Below are positions 10,442-20,810 of a stretch of DNA of 64,000 nt, in pieces. The notes under the pieces were generated by a model. It saw nothing but the letters and a program-made list of their open reading frames with translations, made no database searches and was not told where the DNA came from. Numbering within the stretch: the stretch's first letter is position 1; each line of letters opens with the position of its first letter. Source of the stretch: Sipunculus nudus (Eukaryota > Annelida > Sipuncula > Golfingiida > Sipunculidae); NCBI GenBank assembly GCA_026874595.1, contig CM049322.1:6745900-6809899 (forward strand). The letters run 5' to 3'. The position numbers and the translations under genes were made by a program.

Positions 10442-12808
10442 TGTATGTGGGTGTGCGTGCGTGTGTGTAAAGGAAAATTAGGAAACTGGGGAATAATTTA
10501 TTAGCGGGAAGTTAAAACCCACCTTTAAAGTTGTTTCCGGTTTCGCGACATCACGAGAATTTATCTGCGACACACACCACTAAAAGATTAATAATAAAAA
10601 AAATTAATATATATATATATATATATATTACAGTCTAATATATATTTCAATCATAACGATAATATAATTATCCTTTCCCACCTATAGAGAATATTCCCTT
10701 AAAAAATTGAAATTCTTTATGAAATCATGACAGTCCTATCTGGCAACTGACCAGGATCTTTCTGTACAACGTTAGCCCTTCCATATCCGTGTCTAAATCA
10801 AATTCTGCCTGAAATAGAAATCTTGCAAATTCGTCTAGGCTGTCAATGAATCTTTCATCGAGCCCTGCATAAAAAATATAACTTTTTTTATATATATATA
10901 TAAATGTTTTATTTGCATGTAAGCAAGTGTAAACCTATAAATAACACTTGATGCTTCACAATGCTTATATCTTGAATATTTCAAATTAGCTAACTACTAC
11001 GGGTGCTCGTCCATTTTGGTCGAATATTATGCAGATTTTTTTTGCCGCACGATCAAACTCAAACTTAATCTAAAAAAATTATTTCTACATTTCTTTATAA
11101 CTTTAAACTAATAATAAGGGTTTTAAAACACAAATTTGTATTTACTCATTGTTTAAATGGTAAAGGTATTGGTATTATATTATATTTATAGTTAACATAT
11201 ATTGTATCTAATAAATCCACTCTCACCCTATATATACTTAAAAAAATGTACATATATAACATGTTTATTAATACCATGCAATTCTCCCTTGAATTCATGC
11301 TCATCTTCTTGCTTAACTGCGGCCTTCTCACCAGGTTCAGGCATAAGAAAACAATCCAAATGTTGCACGCTGTTTTGAATTCCCTTTTTAATGCTTTGCT
11401 CCTGTTTCAAAGATACATGAATTGAGAAATTCACATTTTCATTATTTTTTTTTATATACAAAACAAATTATATATGAATATGCTCATGTAAGACTCTTTC
11501 CCCACCATTATGAAAGCACGAAAAGAGGCTTTCTTGTGTTCTGAATAATGGAAACAATGGCGACATTTCCACTTTTCTTCAGATATAAACATGGTTAAAG
11601 GTCAGGAGCATACTGAACCCTAATTGAGGTTCAGGAATATTTTCTCTTAAAAGTGTACCAATGGTTCCGATTTAAAGTATGGCATTATAGATATTACTAA
11701 CAGAGGAATATCGTTAATCCTGTTAAGGTTTTGTGCGTTTATGATCGTGCATGCACTTACCTGAAATAACTTCTGCAAATATGCGTTACCTTCCTTGGCA
11801 CCTATATTTAATTCTTGGCTTTTCACTCTATCTCGAACAAGAAAGATCAAACGCTGGAAATAGAGAAATTTATGTAAAAGCACAGTTTGCATTATATTTC
11901 ACCTTATACATAATTGCAAATGTTGATGAATAATTGTTAAGAATTTATTTGAATCTATATGAAACGGTTGTATAAATAAAAATTATATTTGAATACCAAA
12001 ACACGTTATAGAGTTTAAAACCTACCTTCAAAATAAGAAATTTAAATTGAACACTCCTTTTTGACATCAAACGCCCAGCTTCTCTGAACAGCTGGTTATA
12101 TACGAAAGTAAAATTACGGTTAATAAACTGGAATAAAGATTATCTGGTCTTTTTAAACTTAAATTAAGTGTAATTAAAACGTAACTGAAACAGTATAACT
12201 AAAAGTGTTTTTGTTTGTAGCAAATTTCAAGGGAAACTGTCCCGATTGTTTAAAATAAAAACCTGGAAATGATTCAGATCTGCTGCTTCAAGTCTCTCTG
12301 TAACATTATATATCTGGGAAAAAAAGAAACATAGGATTTCCATTGTTGCAATAACAAGCAATATACCAATATGTATCAACAAGTTAAACAATGCACCGCT
12401 TTATAATATAAAAAATGCAAGAATACCTGGATAGTGCTTATCAATGAACTAATCATAACCATGGTTCCTGACTCCGAGTCATGAATATTGTCAAAGACAC
12501 CTTGTGTATCCATGAGAAGGATTGAAACCTGAAAAATCAACATTTCTGTTAGATACAATCTAGAAATCTACGTATATATTTTAAAATCTTTTATCAGTTA
12601 ACTATCTCACAGGTTAAATACCCTTTTCATGTTTGGCAAGGTTATTTTAAAAGGTCTGCTCCATAACCATATTCCGAAAGTGGCAACAGATGCTCCATGT
12701 TGCCATAAAAATCCTGTTAGTTCTGTGTCCCTGTCTTCCAGCCACCTTTCCTGCTCTCCTGCTTCCTAGAAACAGTTGAATGACATAATGCATAAGCATT
12801 GGTATAGT

Positions 12809-12859
<51 letters not shown>

Positions 12860-15229
12860 TGATGTTTAAAGTTCGCTCTCAAGAAAAATAATAAAGAGAA
12901 AACCCACCAATGCTTTCAGATAGCGAATCATGTAATTCATAAGAAATGATTTGCCTAGACGGAAAGGCCCGGCGATTGATACGATGACTAGAGGTGCATT
13001 TTTATCATTTGTTTCCGGCCGAAGTAAGATTCTTCGTAGATTCTTCCATTCGATGGAGAATTGTTTTGAAGTTTCGTCATAATTTATTATCTGAAGGGCT
13101 TGCTCCATGACAACTTTATGAAAAAAAGCAAACACAGGAAGCACAGCAATATTATGTGTAATGATACCCCTATTAGCATAAAAATGTTTTGCACTGTAAG
13201 CATCCGCATAATTTTTGCTTACATTACATGAAAACATCAGTAACATACCAGTGTTCTCCTCTTGGTCTGCCATCATTTTTTCCATCTCTTCTTCTACTGG
13301 GTTGTGATCTTTTTTGGCTCGTCTTTTCTACAAAAGCAGTTATCTTTTCTTAATAATATTGGAGATATGAATTCAGATGACTGTTTAGAAACACAGTTAC
13401 AAAAGAAAAATTCATACTAATCGAATATTGAATATTTTAAAGTCTGTCTCACCAAACAATTCATAAACAAAGCTTCTTAAAGCACATTATTTTGAATATG
13501 AGAATAAATAATGAGAGATCTGAGGAAAGAACCTGTTAAAATATACAGATTTAATAATAAAAATAAAACATTTGACAGCTGCTTAAGGTTTGATATTGAG
13601 ACAAAGAAATAAGAAATGCAGATCTCAAAAGAAAATGACCAATGAAGCAGTGACAAAAGTCACTTTTTAATTAATAAGAATGAATAAGGTAAGTTAAAAT
13701 GATACTCTTCAGAAACATTCAAATAAATATAATTATATATAATATAAAGTTACCTTTCGAATGAAGATAAATATGAAAAGCCCAACTAAAACCACCACGG
13801 TGCCTAACATAGACAGTGTCATGCTCAGTACAAATGTCGTGTTCTTCTGATCTTCCTCTAGGAACCAACAAAATCGATTTTTAAAATATTTAATAGGTAT
13901 TCCATAAATGCTCTTTATCAAACGCCTTTCCTCAAAATGTACTTTCATTAAATGTTCATTTGTTCATTTAATTCCTAAACGTTTATTTTATATCGAGAAA
14001 TAATTGAGGTAAACATGGTACCTATTGATAGGTTGTTTCCCGTAGTCAAGTAATCTTCAGTTTTTAGTCGATTTGGGACATATGTCCGAACAGCTATATC
14101 TTTCCCTGAGGAGAAATCGATTAAACATTGAAAGTTAATGTACCTGAGAAATCATATATTTATATCTGTAGGATTTAAAGCCTGATAGTCCTTAAGAAAC
14201 CCAGGAACTGTTCAAGGACGTTGATGGCAAATAATTCCACGAGCAAAAATAAAGTTAATATAGCAAGGTGAATGTGGTTTATAAAAGACTAAATGGTAAA
14301 CACAAAATCTCATCACCTCCTCTGCATAGGTATGTAGATTCGTAGTTGCATGGGGCTGCTTTCCACATGAATGTATTTTCTGTTACTTCAAATAATGCGC
14401 AATCACCTTTCTCCGATGGTTCATTTTGTTCCCAAAGTGATATGCTTGTATCTTCTAAGGCTTCAAAATATAGGGGACTGGATTAATACCAGTTTAGTAA
14501 TCTCCAAGTTGTATAAAGAAATCATTTATATATATATTATAAAAAGAGACATATACTGATTCCTCATAATAAAAGTCTCATTAATAATAGTGTTAAGGGC
14601 AATGAATCATATTGTCTTACATAAGACCGTTGACAATTAATAAAAATACTATTGTCAATAATGCGCATTTATCATAACATATAATATATATGTTAAAATA
14701 TATATGAAAATGAATAAACATGTAAACAATGTGTATACTAAACAGCCTGTCAGTTTGACAGAACTAATGTAAACTTTAAGTTCCTAATTTGAATTTAAAG
14801 CAACTTTTAGATTGAATTCAGATATAAGGGTTTTTGCTAGCTCTGATACGGATCTTACAAAACAGTCTTACAGATGACATGCGACAATTGCCTTACAGTG
14901 CTTATCACTTGAGAGCCATTCTTCTCTTCTTAGCCCTATCCAAAATGATTTACAAGGATAGGCATCCTTAAACGCAATGCGTGTCTCCTCATTGTATAAT
15001 ACCGCCAACCTTGCACCCCAGGACCGGCACTCTAGTGATGCACTGTACCAATCCTTGTGGTCGCACATAAAAGTGAAACAGTCGTTACCAATCCTAAGGC
15101 AAGTGAACCTGCGACTCTGCAGGACTTGGCAGCTTTGACAGCCTGAACGGTGAAAAAATATGATACCAATCTTACGCACACACACATCAATTTATTAATA
15201 TACACATACATTTATATATATATATATAA

Positions 15230-15273
<44 letters not shown>

Positions 15274-16069
15274 CATAGATCGTGAATAGCTTAAAAAATA
15301 ACATTATGGTTGTGATTTTTCCGTATCAGTAAAGTCTAGTTCGGCTAGTTAATTTCAGATTATTATCTACAACCATCCCATGGAATAATCTTACTGACCG
15401 GTATATTTGCATATGTGACCGTTTTCTCTTGATCCACAGCTGGCTGCATCAAAAGTTTTTTTTTGTATGTTGTAATATCCACAACCATGGACATCTGGTG
15501 AAAGCTGGTCTAAATTAAAAATATAAGCTAGCATGAATAATGTTAACAAGAGAGGAAAAGACTAATACTCATTCTTTTTTTAACTTCAGTTAAGCGTAAT
15601 TAAGTTCTATTTGATATTGAAAGCCATCTCATAATCGTGCAAAAGTCCATGCAAGAAAAATCAATATTATTAAGGGATACCTGAAACATTTCCACTTATC
15701 CATTCCCAGGAAGATAAACGTCGACGAGTAAGATCGATCCATATTGTCGAATATCCTTGGTTTTTCATATCTCCCCATATCTGATGACTCCTTTGTAAAG
15801 TACTAGGGAAGGGTAGCGAAGCTGATTTTGATCCGCAACATCTTAAAGCTGTACTTGCATTTGTCCTTGCAGAACCGTCACATTTAATATTCAAGGATTC
15901 GACGTTGAAAACTAAAACAGGTTGATATGTACTCTTATTTTTTTCAATCAGACAAACATGAGCGAATTGTCCTTATATTTTATTAATGTTATCTATGAAT
16001 GTAAGAAGCGATTAATGTGTTGCACTTACCTGTGCACATGAGAAGAAAAGGCATGCCCGATTTTGCCAT
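8743..16069 (-). CDS. Two-CTLD transmembrane receptor with a cytosolic atlastin/GBP-type GTPase
   Basis: Nineteen exons chain in one frame: 16030-16069, 15681-15911, 15399-15509, 14897-15142, 14317-14451, 14022-14105, 13754-13857, 13249-13327, 12908-13113, 12622-12765, 12427-12528, 12263-12313, 12026-12091, 11761-11853, 11275-11401, 10752-10864, 10076-10147, 9518-9697, 8743-8904. They sum to 2346 nt, 781 codons plus stop, with every phase matching and GT/AG at each intron. Order: signal peptide (MAKSGMPFLLMCT), CTLD1 (14-127), CTLD2 (128-254), stalk, TM (about 291-315), linker, GTPase (about 346-606), helical tail. Predicted type I membrane topology with the GTPase inside the cell. AATAAA lies 112 nt past the stop (8626-8631). 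Exon chaining is mine; no transcript was available. Function (sensing outside ligand, GTP-driven membrane or assembly response) is inferred. Confidence 0.85.
9992..10070. repeat. (TA)n microsatellite
   Basis: About 40 TA units in intron 17 of the receptor-GTPase gene, starting 5 nt after the 5' splice site of exon 17 (10076). It produces long spurious open frames of I-Y repeats on both strands. Confidence 0.95.
10189..10233. repeat. (TA)n microsatellite
   Basis: Pure TA run in intron 16 of the minus-strand gene. Confidence 0.95.
10296..10400 (-). repeat. tRNA-derived SINE fragment
   Basis: On the minus strand TAGCCAAGTGATTA (10346-10359) resembles the Pol III box A and GGTGTGACTCCAACC (10301-10315) a box B, with a tRNA-like stem between. 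A second box A-like copy on the plus strand (GTAGCCAAGTGGTTAC, 10379-10394) leads into a CT/TA/GT microsatellite, so two heads appear in opposite orientation. It lies in intron 16 of the receptor-GTPase gene. Confidence 0.5.
10401..10470. repeat. Compound CT/TA/GT microsatellite
   Basis: CTCTCT, TATATA and GTGTGT runs in series follow the SINE-like sequence, a common SINE tail form. Confidence 0.8.
12812..12855. repeat. (TA)n microsatellite in intron 9
   Basis: TA run between exons 9 and 10 of the minus-strand gene, about 50 nt past the exon 9 donor. Confidence 0.95.
13754..16069 (-). other. Ectodomain and membrane exons of the receptor-GTPase gene
   Basis: Exons 1-7. CTLD1 spans two exons (231 and 111 nt) and shows TIWIDL, a variant of the CTLD WIGL core, then WEWISG and terminal CGSRENGHIC. 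CTLD2 spans exons of 246 and 135 nt: CFTFMC start, FWIGLRREEW, LWEQNEPSEKGDC and WKAAPCNYESTYLC. Canonical calcium/sugar motifs (EPN or QPD, WND) are absent or altered (EPS, WKA), so classic mannose/galactose binding is not expected. A 28-codon stalk precedes exon 7, which encodes EEDQKNTT and then a hydrophobic helix of about 25 residues ending FIFIFIRK. All junctions before the TM exon are phase 1, the arrangement favouring domain shuffling. CTLD2 and its neighbour gene share the LRREEW block. Confidence 0.85.
15211..15266. repeat. (TA)n microsatellite in intron 3
   Basis: Imperfect TA run between the CTLD1 and CTLD2 exons of the minus-strand gene. Confidence 0.9.
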
Positions 16070-16486
16070 CGTTCATTTTCTACTATTTATCCATCAAAAA
16101 GCCGATTGTTTGATACACATTCTAAAGCGTATTACAATATAGAAAAAAAAGAAGAAAATCTTCTATAATAATTTTATGTAAATATATGTCCTTGATTGGA
16201 AGAGCCACGACCAACCGATTGTAACGCACACAGCAGTGTGACTAGATCTATAACTGACTAGATCACTGTTTCCGTCAACTTTATCAGTTTCAAGTGGGAT
16301 GTTAAAATGGAGTCGATACTTTAAGCGTGTTACACAAGGTTCAATGTACCATGATCCAGATACGTGTTGAAACATGCGTTTAGCGCCATGTTTGCTCGTG
16401 ATAGGTTTGGCTTCTTTGTTCTTGTTAGCAGGAAATGGTTCACTATATATATTCCTTCAGTAAATGGGGATTGAAATTCATACGGC
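16070..16486. promoter_or_regulatory. Shared divergent promoter region
   Basis: The 417 bp between the two start codons must hold the 5' ends of both genes. On the plus side CTATATATAT (16443-16452) sits 35 bp before the ATG at 16487 and could be a TATA element. I see no clear TATA box on the minus side. Co-regulation of the two receptors from this region is inferred from the layout only. Confidence 0.5.
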
Positions 16487-16676
16487 ATGGATACGTTTTT
16501 ACTTCTGACGTTATTCTGTCTTAACCCATTCCTTTACCTTGGAACAAAGGGTAAGTAAAACTTGTTTATTTTGGAATTTCACCATAATTTCATACAATGT
16601 GACTGTTGATTATGTTGAAGTCAGTCATAAAAGTCGCAAAAGAAGCAGGGATTAAACTTCTTGCTGTTCATTTTTT

Positions 16677-16750
<74 letters not shown>

Positions 16751-18971
16751 GTTTTTAAAGGTCAAATACCCATGATCATGAGTTGCTCCCAATGGTCCAC
16801 GGTAGAGAAAGTATGTCAGTTCTGTGACCGACGTTGTCAGATGCCTGACGTCCGATATGATGCTCAGTTCAATAGCATTAAAAGAATTATGACGGAGAAA
16901 AAGATTAAAACAGCCTGGATTGGACTTCGACGAACGTGGCTCGGAGGTTTCTTTTGGCTTGATTGTTCAAGACCATGTGAGTCTTCTTTAGTTTGTTTAT
17001 ATTATATAAGTTCTTTAGGTTTCAAGAGAACTGTAATAGCCTGTGAAGAGTTTCAGTGATACATTTTAACAGTTTTTTTTTAAGATTTTAATATAAATGT
17101 GCACTTGTTCATAATCCTATCCATTTATTATTATTGAACCTGTTTTGTCAATAATTTCGTCTAAGGCATTCTTTACAAGCTAGAGGAGAGGAATATCATC
17201 TAGGTTTACTGTATTTCTTATCGTTTTGGCACCTTTGATACAAAGGATTTCTATTCTTTTACAATTCCTTTTTTCGCAGTTTATTTACATGAACAAATTA
17301 ATACATGCTGTGCGTGGTTCTCATAAATGTTATATGTTTATTTCAGCCATGGAATTCACGGCCAAAAATTGGAATATACATCTGAACTGCGTCATGTTAA
17401 ATGTAAAAGAAGGAAATATGTACGCAAATCATTGTCACAAGGAAAATGCTGGTGTTTTGTGTCAAAAAAAAGGTTCGTATACTTTCGTTATATTTGGCAT
17501 TTTTTAGTTCTTTTATTATGATAAATTATATAAATGTGTATATTCTTTTGCAGATTGTGTATCATGTTCAGGTATCGAGGACGCCACGCATTGTATGAAA
17601 ATTGGTCCAGTCTGCTATATAAGAAAAGAAATATTAATGAATTGGGAATATGCAAGAGCATATTGTGTGGGGAGAAACATGACTCTCGCGGTGTTTCCCA
17701 AAAACATAGAGGCCGACATAATAAAAGGTATCTCTTCATTTAGAAGAAAATATTACGTAAGTGATTACTGGGTAGGACTTCGAAGGGAAGAATGGACCGA
17801 TCCCTATGATCAACAGCGTAAGCATGCTTCCTTACAGAAACTCATTCACGCATAGTAAAAATCTTACTTTTAAATTTCAAGCACTACTTGTCTTTTGGTT
17901 GGTCTGAACACTCTTCACCAGTCTTGTTCATGGAAAATAAAAAACGATGTTTCTTGTATTTCATAATGTGCCTTTATTAAACAGATGTTGGCCACAGATT
18001 CGTAAGATTACACTGGGCTCGTCGGCAACCTTCGCCAGCTGGGAATTGCACTGTCATGAATCAAACGAGTGAAGGTTTTCTTTGGGAAGTAACTGATTGC
18101 CGTAAAAGGTTCACAGCAATATGCTTAGAGAAAAGCGGTAAGTTTTATAATTGTTTGTTTGTTAATAAAAGTGACTTTGTTACGTAGCAGCTTACTAATT
18201 GAATTAGCCACTACTTTGTCCAAAATAAAACTATATGATATAAGAACGATTAAACTTGAAAAATTAGTGGGTTTTTGGCACTTTATTGTGACATGAGCAT
18301 TGCCTAATATTTTCTTTAATTTCAGGCGTTATAACGACCGTAAAAAATGAATGCCTGACCTGTGAAAACGGAAATTTAAAAGGGTATTCCAGAGACGCAT
18401 CTACTGCTGCAAACGGACACATGGACATCATTGACAACAACAGATTAGCCTGTAATTGTGTTGTCGTTACAGCATGTTAAATTAATTGATTATTATCATA
18501 CTCTGTGATGATGCATGTCCATTCTAATACGGTAATTGTAACCATTTGAATGAAATTAAGAAGGAGACATTTTAAATTATTTAGAAAGAATACAATAATT
18601 ATATCATAAAACATTTCTTACTTTCAGGTGCTTACACTAACGAAACCATTATAATTATTACCACCGTCAGCTTGTGTTTAAACATTCTCATGACAATAAT
18701 CGTAATATATTTTTGTAAGGTAAGTTTATTTCGCTTAATCAATTTTATCGTTTGCAGAGAAACCGTTCAGGAGCGAATTATTTATTGAATCTTTTAAGTG
18801 AATAAACATGTATAGTTATATTAATCTACACGTCTAATGCCTTACTGCAGCGCTAATCTTTCATACAATACAATTCTGTCTATGTCTATTTCACAGCGTA
18901 TCACATGTCGACGGAAGAGAAAAAGAAAGGACATTTTGGAAACAAATAATCTAGATTATTTGTTAATGTAG
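16487..18971 (+). CDS. Two-CTLD transmembrane receptor with short tail
   Basis: Eight exons: 16487-16550, 16761-16976, 17347-17472, 17554-17817, 17985-18137, 18326-18451, 18628-18719, 18897-18971. They total 1116 nt, 371 codons plus stop, with consistent phases (1 throughout to the TM exon, then 0). Signal peptide MDTFLLLTLFCLNPFLYLG; CTLD1 (22-135) with AWIGLRR and HKENAGVLC; CTLD2 (136-274) with YWVGLRREEW, GNCTVMNQ and WEVTDCRKRFTAIC; stalk; TM (about 324-346) IIITTVSLCLNILMTIIVIY; tail RITCRRKRKRKD to DYLLM. Canonical EPN/QPD and WND are missing. AATAAA lies 13 nt past the stop (18984-18989). Exon plan and phases mirror the head-to-head minus gene, so the two are probably inverted duplicates, this one lacking the GTPase. 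Ligand and signalling are unknown. Confidence 0.85.
16677..16747. repeat. (TA)n microsatellite in intron 1 of the plus gene
   Basis: TA run ending 13 nt before the exon 2 acceptor (16761), taking up the place where a polypyrimidine tract would be expected. Confidence 0.95.
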
Positions 18972-20810
18972 CTCTAGTGACAAAATAAAAAAAAATTAAT
19001 CACTCACAGGATGAAACTTTATTTTAACATTAACGTCGGACATGTAGGTAGGCAACATATACAAGTTAGTGTACAGAAATAAATATATGAGCCACTAGAC
19101 AAAGCACATTCTGTCTGACGAAAAATATAATAAACTATATGTATATATTTATATTAGCTTTCTGATGACGTGTGAAAGATGATTTCGACTTTTGGCGGCA
19201 TGAATGAAACAGATGTAAACATTCTATTTTTATTCAGATATAAACAATATACTTGAAGAAAGTCTTTATTTCCGGTAGCAACATGCGCGGCACCCCTTCC
19301 CGGGCTTCAGTATTACTGAAGGTGCTAGCACTATGTTACATATTTAAATTGATGAATTGGCTTTTCACAGATATTGGTATGTGGGAAAAAAAACCTATTT
19401 GAGACGGAACGTTTTACACATGTATATGTATGCCTGTTGATGCCTCTTTGTGGAATGATATGAAAGAATTACATTATTTAATGTTCGCTCCTATTATTTT
19501 TAAGTATTTGGTCATACATGTTTTTAGGCATAAATGTTCCTCTGAAGGCGGGGCTTGTTTTTTACATGTTGTTTATATCGTTTATATGAAAGCACTCCAC
19601 TTGCTGCCGACATTAGAATATGTGCCTTTACTATCTAATAGTTTAGGAATAATATGAACAAAGGGGGCATTGATTTTCGGTATCTCTGTCTTATCGGATT
19701 AGTGGATTATCTCTTAAACAGCTACAAAAATAATAAACTAAATTTAATTGATAATCTGCCCTATGTAAAACCTGCTGTATTCGAAGGATAACCATCCTGA
19801 ATTTGAATCACAAGGTTCTAAGGATTTGTACCTACAGTTTTGGCAATTATCAATCAATGTATCACTTTCAGCTATGCATTATTTCCACATGGTTTAGCAG
19901 CAATACATGAAAGCAATATATTTGAACATTACACTACAACTTACAAAACAGTCCCTGTCAAAGTAAATGAGCGAAGCTGATGGTTATATGATAGCAAAAA
20001 CAGAAACGGTTTATGTTCGAATATTGTTTTCATCTTATATACAGCTAAAAAGTTTGTAAACTGTATAGAGAGATTAGAAGTGCACCGTAACCTTACAGCA
20101 CAATCGATAATTCATCAAGCTATGCCCTTTGACCCATTAGAATGCACTTTAGGGGAGAAGATGGCTGTAATCGTAAAAAGGGCAGCAGTAAATAGGCCTG
20201 AAGGGCCAGAATTTTAGGCTTTCACCAGTTACGAGTTGATAATGTCGTGAATGAGAAATAGTAGCATTTGAAGAATCATGAACATGCAGAGACCCGAACA
20301 CCAGGCTGTGGTCCACTTAAATCATGTTAGGTTTCTACGCCCGATACAAGCCCTGCCTAGACGTGTTCCGAACGTGACAGGAATTACTGTCCCATATATA
20401 AGTTCACTGATCTCTTGAAATAGCAAAATGCTTGATAAGACTAATGCAACCAAAGTGGGGGCAAAGGTCCACTGTTAAAAGTGGAATGGGCAAAGGATGT
20501 AAGAGATTTTTTGCACGGGGGTTCACTGATCTATATTTTACAAGGACATCGAATGAACTGAATACACTTATCTAAAATTTATTTCGTAAATTAAATAAAC
20601 TTTTTTTTAGAAATTAAGTGTATGATTTCTTTGAAATATTCAAAATTGTTATTTTATCTGAAGAAATGATTAATTTTGCTTTATTTTATGACTTCAAATC
20701 CGCATAATTTGTTCATTTTATTTATAATGTACTAATGAATTTACAACACAAAATTATGGCATCATAAGTGAGTGGGTAAGTTAATCAGTAATAAGGTACC
20801 AAAACATAAA
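18628..20810 (+). repeat. Duplicated block, copy A
   Basis: From the plus-gene TM exon rightwards this block is recognisably repeated at 35630-36880 and, past an inserted gypsy element, at 41280-41440. Shared landmarks are the TM and tail exons, CAACATGCGCGGC (19280), TATCGGATTAGTGGATT (19692) and AAATTATGGCATCATAAG (20752). Divergence is considerable. Confidence 0.7.

Larger units (their letters stand above)
8743..13327 (-). other. GTPase exons of the receptor-GTPase gene
   Basis: Exons 8-19 encode the cytosolic part. Exon 8 gives a basic then acidic linker (KRRAKKDHNPVEEEM). Exon 9 carries LVIVSIAGPFRLGKSFL, P-loop G392-S399. Exon 10 has LTGFLW and ATFGIWLWSRPF (switch I Thr about 441). 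Exon 11 has ILLMDTQGVFDN (G3, 467-470). Exon 14 has RLIFLVRDR (G4 RD, 540-541). Exon 15 has LDCFLMPEPG, matching the atlastin CFLLPHPG segment. Exons 16-19 are helical, including TERERAINFLREKNC. DTQG and VRD resemble atlastin/RNF112 more than vertebrate GBPs (DTEG, LRD). There is no C-terminal TM hairpin (atlastin) or CaaX box (GBP), so membrane attachment comes only from the N-terminal TM helix. Confidence 0.85.

Noticed and set aside
14880-14900. A GC donor for exon 4 at AAG/GCAATT
   Set aside because: It leaves a phase that fits no downstream acceptor; the GTAAGG donor 5 bases earlier fits phase and reading.
18897-18971. An ITAM or hemITAM in the plus-gene tail
   Set aside because: Only one tyrosine is present, without the acidic cluster and spacing required; YxxM/YxxPhi fits better.
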